This document shows positions 60,370 to 64,000 of a stretch of 64,000 nucleotides of DNA, piece after piece (the stretch's first letter is position 1; every line of letters begins with the position of its first letter). A program made the position numbers and the translations under genes. The stretch is taken from contig JAOAEQ010000013.1 in the NCBI GenBank assembly GCA_026416715.1, forward strand, positions 1-64,000, written 5' to 3'. The notes under the pieces were generated by a model, which was not told the DNA's origin, ran no database searches, and saw only the letters and a program-made list of their open reading frames with translations. This DNA comes from a bacterium. Lineage in GTDB: Bacteria > UBP4 > UBA4092 > JAOAEQ01.

Positions 60370-61581
60370 ATGCAAAAAAATCGTATTCTTGATACAGTAG
60401 TTACTGGTCATATTTGTATCGATATTATTCCTTCATTTCCGAAGTTGGCAGCGAAAACCATGGGACAGATATTCGTTCCTGGGACGCTGGTTAAAATCGG
60501 GAAAGCAGCAATTTCAACCGGCGGACCGGTATCGAATACGGGGCTCGCCTTAAAAAAGCTCGGAATAAACGTTGCGTTAATCGCAAAAGTTGCCGATGAT
60601 TTTTTCGGAAATGCAACCATCGAATTATTGAAACAATCTGGAATGGAAAAAGGAATTCATAAAGTAAAACCGGGAGATGAAGTGAGTTCGTATACTATCG
60701 CGCTAGCTCCACCAGGATTCGACCGAATGTTTCTGCATAATCCGGGAACGAATAATACGTTCGGTTATGCGGATATTGATTTCGAGCTGGTTCGACAAGC
60801 GAAATTATTCCATCTGGGGTATCCACCAGCGATGCGGAAAATGTATGCAGATAATGGAAAAGAAATGGTAAAAATATTTAAGAAGGTTAAACAGCTTGGA
60901 GTAACCACTTCGTTAGATATGTCGTTACCCGACCCAGAATCTGAATCCGGAAAAGCGGATTGGAATAAAATTTTAAAAAATACTCTACCATATATAGATA
61001 TTTTTCTGCCGAGCGTCGAAGAGACGCTATTTATGCTAGATAAACCGAAATACCTGCAAATTAAAAAACAGGCAAAAGGACAGCAAATGCTGGATAGTAT
61101 TCCTGCAGAATTATATAGCTGGCTAGCAGAAAAATGTCTTGAATACGGTGCAAAAATCGTCGGTCTCAAATGCGCACATAAAGGATTCTATCTGCGTACT
61201 TCGGATGAACAAACTTTATCGAAAATCGGATTCGCGAAACCCAATAATCTTAAAACCTGGGCAAATCGAGAACTCTGGGAACCGAGTTTCCATGTCGAAC
61301 CGATAGCGAGTGCAACCGGCTCCGGCGATTCAGCTATTGCAGGATTTCTCGCGGCATATTTGCGTGGGAAAACAATTGAAGTGACACTCCGTTACGCCTG
61401 CGCGGTCGGCGGAGATAACCTCTATGCGTTAGATGCATTAAGTAGTATCAGAAATTGGCAGGAAACAACGCGGCAGATTCAATCAGGATGGAAGAAGAAT
61501 AAACTGATAATTAAAACCGCCGGTTGGAAATACGACAACCGAAACCAGCTATGGTATGGTCCGAATGATAGAACATCTTAA
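60370..61581 (+). CDS. PfkB-family sugar kinase
   Basis: A ribokinase/PfkB carbohydrate kinase (403 aa). Early stretch VTGHICIDIIPSFPKLAAKT, then STGGPVSNTGLALKKLGINV, and the catalytic motif ATGSGDSAIAGFLAAYL near residue 315 (the GxGD Asp). It is unusually long for the family, with a C-terminal tail. AGGGA precedes the ATG. The end overlaps the frame of the next gene. It probably phosphorylates a sugar taken up or released by the following hydrolases. Confidence 0.9.
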   Translation: MQKNRILDTVVTGHICIDIIPSFPKLAAKTMGQIFVPGTLVKIGKAAISTGGPVSNTGLALKKLGINVALIAKVADDFFGNATIELLKQSGMEKGIHKVKPGDEVSSYTIALAPPGFDRMFLHNPGTNNTFGYADIDFELVRQAKLFHLGYPPAMRKMYADNGKEMVKIFKKVKQLGVTTSLDMSLPDPESESGKADWNKILKNTLPYIDIFLPSVEETLFMLDKPKYLQIKKQAKGQQMLDSIPAELYSWLAEKCLEYGAKIVGLKCAHKGFYLRTSDEQTLSKIGFAKPNNLKTWANRELWEPSFHVEPIASATGSGDSAIAGFLAAYLRGKTIEVTLRYACAVGGDNLYALDALSSIRNWQETTRQIQSGWKKNKLIIKTAGWKYDNRNQLWYGPNDRTS

Positions 61582-61642
61582 ATTTAGTATTTTTCATGCT
61601 ATATTGATGTTAATTATAATAATCAAACATAGGAAAATTGTT

Positions 61643-62689
61643 GTGAAAAATCTTATTACCTTATTAATTTTTATAACCGTCTGGATAATGATTGTTGTTT
61701 TAACTGGTTGTGCGACATTATCAAATCAGGTAGCGGAACCCACGTTATGGCAGAGTCCGTTATCAAGTTTGCCGATAATCTCCGGAGGAGAAACGAAACG
61801 AGTAAGTAACGTTGTTCGGCTGGAATCCGGTGCGAAACAGGTTATGGCTGATATCCAAGGTACGGGGATAATCCATCATATATGGCTTACCGCAATGCAT
61901 AATAGCCAGTTGAGTTTACGGGAATTAGTGCTTCGTGTATATTGGGATAATGAACCGGAGCCAAGTATCGAAGTACCATTAGGTGACTTTTTCGGGGTTG
62001 GGTTTGCTAAAGAAAAAGAGTTTAAAAGTCTTCTATTAGAAATGTTTCCTGCTGGCGGTGAGAATCGGCCAGCGTTGAACTGTTATATTCCGATGCCGTT
62101 CAGTTACCGAGCGAAACTGGAAATCGAAAATCAAGGAAAACAACCGGTTTCGCTTATGTTCTGGCAGATAAATTATGAGCTGGTTAAAAAACTGCCGCAC
62201 GATTATGGGCGGTTGCATGCGCAATGGCGACGCGAGAATCCGGTTAAACGTGGTGTACCCTATACTATTCTCGAAGCCAAAGGGGAAGGACGCTATCTCG
62301 GAACCGTATTCAATTATCATTTGCTCGAGCCCGGCGCTTGGGTTGAAGGTGGTGACGATTTCTATATTGATGTTGATAATGCTACGACTCCAACTTTGAA
62401 AGGAATCGGTGCAGAAGATTATTTCGGGCATGCTTGGGGATTCCGAACCGAAAATAATAGTTTATTCCACGGAACATCTTTTGGTCCGGAAGAACATCGA
62501 ATGACCGCATATCGGTTCCATATCTTAGACCCGATTCGGTTCAAGAAATCGATCAAAGTTACAATGCGTTGTCACGGTTGGGATGTGCAAGATCGGGCAG
62601 ATGATTATTCCAGTATCGCGTATTGGTATCAGAAAGAACCGCATTTGCCGTTTCCAGCATTTCCACCACTTGAACAGCGTTTGCCTTAA
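61643..62689 (+). CDS. DUF2961/GH172-family lipoprotein
   Basis: A lipoprotein (about 348 aa) of the DUF2961 family, which includes GH172 enzymes such as difructose-anhydride and alpha-arabinofuranosidase-type hydrolases. Signal LLIFITVWIMIVVLTGC with lipobox LTGC. Domain: GIIHHIWLTAMHNSQL, VYWDNEPEPSIEVPLGDFFG, NCYIPMPFSYRAKLEIEN and GIGAEDYFGHAWGF. I chose GTG 61643 (AGGAAAA upstream, clean signal peptide); a frame from 61556 overlaps the kinase gene and adds 29 odd residues. The substrate is not resolved. Confidence 0.88.
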   Translation: MKNLITLLIFITVWIMIVVLTGCATLSNQVAEPTLWQSPLSSLPIISGGETKRVSNVVRLESGAKQVMADIQGTGIIHHIWLTAMHNSQLSLRELVLRVYWDNEPEPSIEVPLGDFFGVGFAKEKEFKSLLLEMFPAGGENRPALNCYIPMPFSYRAKLEIENQGKQPVSLMFWQINYELVKKLPHDYGRLHAQWRRENPVKRGVPYTILEAKGEGRYLGTVFNYHLLEPGAWVEGGDDFYIDVDNATTPTLKGIGAEDYFGHAWGFRTENNSLFHGTSFGPEEHRMTAYRFHILDPIRFKKSIKVTMRCHGWDVQDRADDYSSIAYWYQKEPHLPFPAFPPLEQRLP

Positions 62690-62763
62690 AATCTAACTAA
62701 AGTGAACATAGAAAAAATCGCTGAATTCGCAGTAGAGATATAAATAAGAGAAAGGTTTTGCTA

Positions 62764-64000
62764 ATGTTCAAAAATATTATTATTTTGATTATTCTAGGTT
62801 ATTCATTATTTTTAAATTTTGGTCATTGTGACCAGTATAAACATGAACCGAATCGATGCCAATTCGGAATTAATGCTTTAAAAACGTTCCATATACCCGA
62901 TGAATTATATACTACAGTTTCAACGCGGATGGGATATATGCAGGAGCTAGGAGTTAAATGGGATCGGTCAGATTTCTGGTGGCATAAAATTGAACAAAAA
63001 CAGGGAATATTTGATTTCACGTTCCCAGATACTGCAATTCAATTTTATGAACAAAATGGTATCCAGATGTTTCCGATTCTATGCTATCATTCAAACTGGG
63101 CGAACAATGGCGCTGCGCCGGCAACCATTGAAGAACAGGAGTTGTTTGCTCGATATGTTGAACACTGCGTTCGACGATATAAAAATCAAATAACCTATTG
63201 GGAATTATGGAATGAACCGAACATTCTCCCATTCTGGAAACCGAATCCGAATGTTGCGGATTATACCGCTTTATTAAAAAAATCATATATCGCGGCCAAA
63301 AAAGCTAACCCGAATTGCCAGATTGTTGGTGTCTGTATGGCAGGATATGACCCGGAATTTCTCGAACGACTATATCAGTTAGGAGGTAAAGATTATTTTG
63401 ACGTGCTCTCATATCATTATTATCGAACTATCCCGCCAGAATATGAAGTACCGAAAGAATTGGACGATATACATAATTTAATGGCTCGTTATAACGATGG
63501 AAATAAACGGATTTGGATAACTGAACTCGGTGTATCCAACCATCCGAAATTTGGTGTTCCTGACGATTTACATGCCGCTTATTTAGTTCGGAATCATCTA
63601 CTCTGTTTCGGCAGTGGATATGTTGATCGAATCTTCCAATTCGATATGATAAATTGGACTGATGATATTAACGCAACTTGGGACGGTATGCTTGGTCTGA
63701 TGAAAACTAGCGGACAACGGAAACCGGCATATTATGCATATCAAACTATGGTTAACCTGCTTGATGGTGCTAGGATTATCGGGAGAGTTCCTTTCGAAGG
63801 AAAAGACGATATTTATGCCTATGTATTTGAAAAAGATAAACAGCTTATTTTCGTTTTCTGGACAATGAAAGGAGAGAAAAAATTCAGGATTAACAACAAT
63901 AATCGACAGATTACGCTAATAAATTTGTTTGGGGAAAAAAGCATTATCCAAAATCAATCGAACGAACTAGAATTAACCGCAACTGAATTCCCCCAATATC
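62764..64000 (+). CDS. GH39-like glycoside hydrolase, partial (window end)
   Basis: A clan GH-A (beta/alpha)8-barrel hydrolase with at least 412 residues, running off the window. Signal peptide (IIILIILGYSLFLNFGHC). Acid/base Glu at 151 in WELWNEPN and nucleophile Glu at 254 in IWITELGVS, both consistent with GH39/GH5-type enzymes. KWDRSDFWW and DVLSYHYYR are also visible. AGAAAGG stands 9 bases before the ATG. The kinase-GH172-hydrolase order looks like a small glycan-use locus, perhaps linked to the sugar transporter at 47 kb. The specificity cannot be read. Confidence 0.9.
   Translation, partial: MFKNIIILIILGYSLFLNFGHCDQYKHEPNRCQFGINALKTFHIPDELYTTVSTRMGYMQELGVKWDRSDFWWHKIEQKQGIFDFTFPDTAIQFYEQNGIQMFPILCYHSNWANNGAAPATIEEQELFARYVEHCVRRYKNQITYWELWNEPNILPFWKPNPNVADYTALLKKSYIAAKKANPNCQIVGVCMAGYDPEFLERLYQLGGKDYFDVLSYHYYRTIPPEYEVPKELDDIHNLMARYNDGNKRIWITELGVSNHPKFGVPDDLHAAYLVRNHLLCFGSGYVDRIFQFDMINWTDDINATWDGMLGLMKTSGQRKPAYYAYQTMVNLLDGARIIGRVPFEGKDDIYAYVFEKDKQLIFVFWTMKGEKKFRINNNNRQITLINLFGEKSIIQNQSNELELTATEFPQY

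Noticed and set aside
1-64000. CRISPR array, tRNA or rRNA genes
   Set aside because: No regularly spaced direct repeats with unique spacers, and no cloverleaf or rRNA-like stretch, was recognised by eye. A tRNAscan-SE and Rfam search would be decisive.

Overview
The window looks like a chromosomal segment of an uncultured diderm bacterium with moderately low GC. Outer-membrane and LPS functions (an LpxL-type acyltransferase, LptC and LptA) sit beside a type II secretion/type IV pilus-like set, and most genes have Shine-Dalgarno sites. Gene orders are classical (tsaC-LMW phosphatase-rpiB-glyA; ylxM-ffh-rpsP-khpA-trmD-rplS-rnhB-yraN-rpsT). No rRNA, tRNA or CRISPR array was recognised. Several features (degenerate HypD-like protein, second Hsp70 set, solute-binding protein fused to its permease, GH172/DUF2961, DUF2723) suggest a candidate phylum, but the sequence alone does not fix the taxon.

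Layout. 1-9273 (minus): ECF sigma and overlapping zinc anti-sigma, pseudopilin, GspF, short GspE and a cut membrane protein, then glyA, rpiB, phosphatase, tsaC, an unknown gene and a DUF2062 protein. 9498-23011 (plus): SRP/ribosomal/tRNA-modification block, LPS export genes, then J-TPR protein, GrpE, Hsp70 and a zinc-ribbon TPR membrane protein. 23457-28979 (minus): nucleotidyltransferase, LegB-like dehydratase, DUF2723 membrane protein, and two genes of an accessory island, one a phage-replication-O-like winged helix. 29380-31233 (plus): PAS-GAF-HD-GYP. 31480-34598 (minus): uppP, ftsB-like, birA, nadC. 34788-38117 (plus): pyruvate dehydrogenase E1alpha, E1beta, E2. 38566-39336 (minus): coaX. 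39577-50574 (plus): rodA, TIGR03960/DUF2344 radical SAM, RNase G, GT9, a cysteine-less HypD-like protein, an SBP-permease fusion and a second permease. 50661-57090 (minus): TetR, HlyD lipoprotein, two ABC ATPases and two ABC-2 permeases (a split YbhGFSR-like exporter). 57622-64000 (plus): ddl, a TPR protein, a PfkB kinase, a GH172 lipoprotein and a GH39-like hydrolase cut by the window end.

Intergenic DNA is rich in palindromes. A long palindrome with half-site TGAGAATTGAAC occurs three times, each time between divergent genes. A second family with CCCAGCC stems occurs in two convergent gaps. A third, with the core CCGCAGAGAACGC, occurs three times. Inverted repeats and hairpins also surround khpA.

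The most notable points are the HypD relative that lost every catalytic and cluster cysteine and sits in a sugar-transport operon, the HPP-type J protein with its own GrpE and Hsp70, the SBP-permease fusion, and the orientation-linked palindromes.
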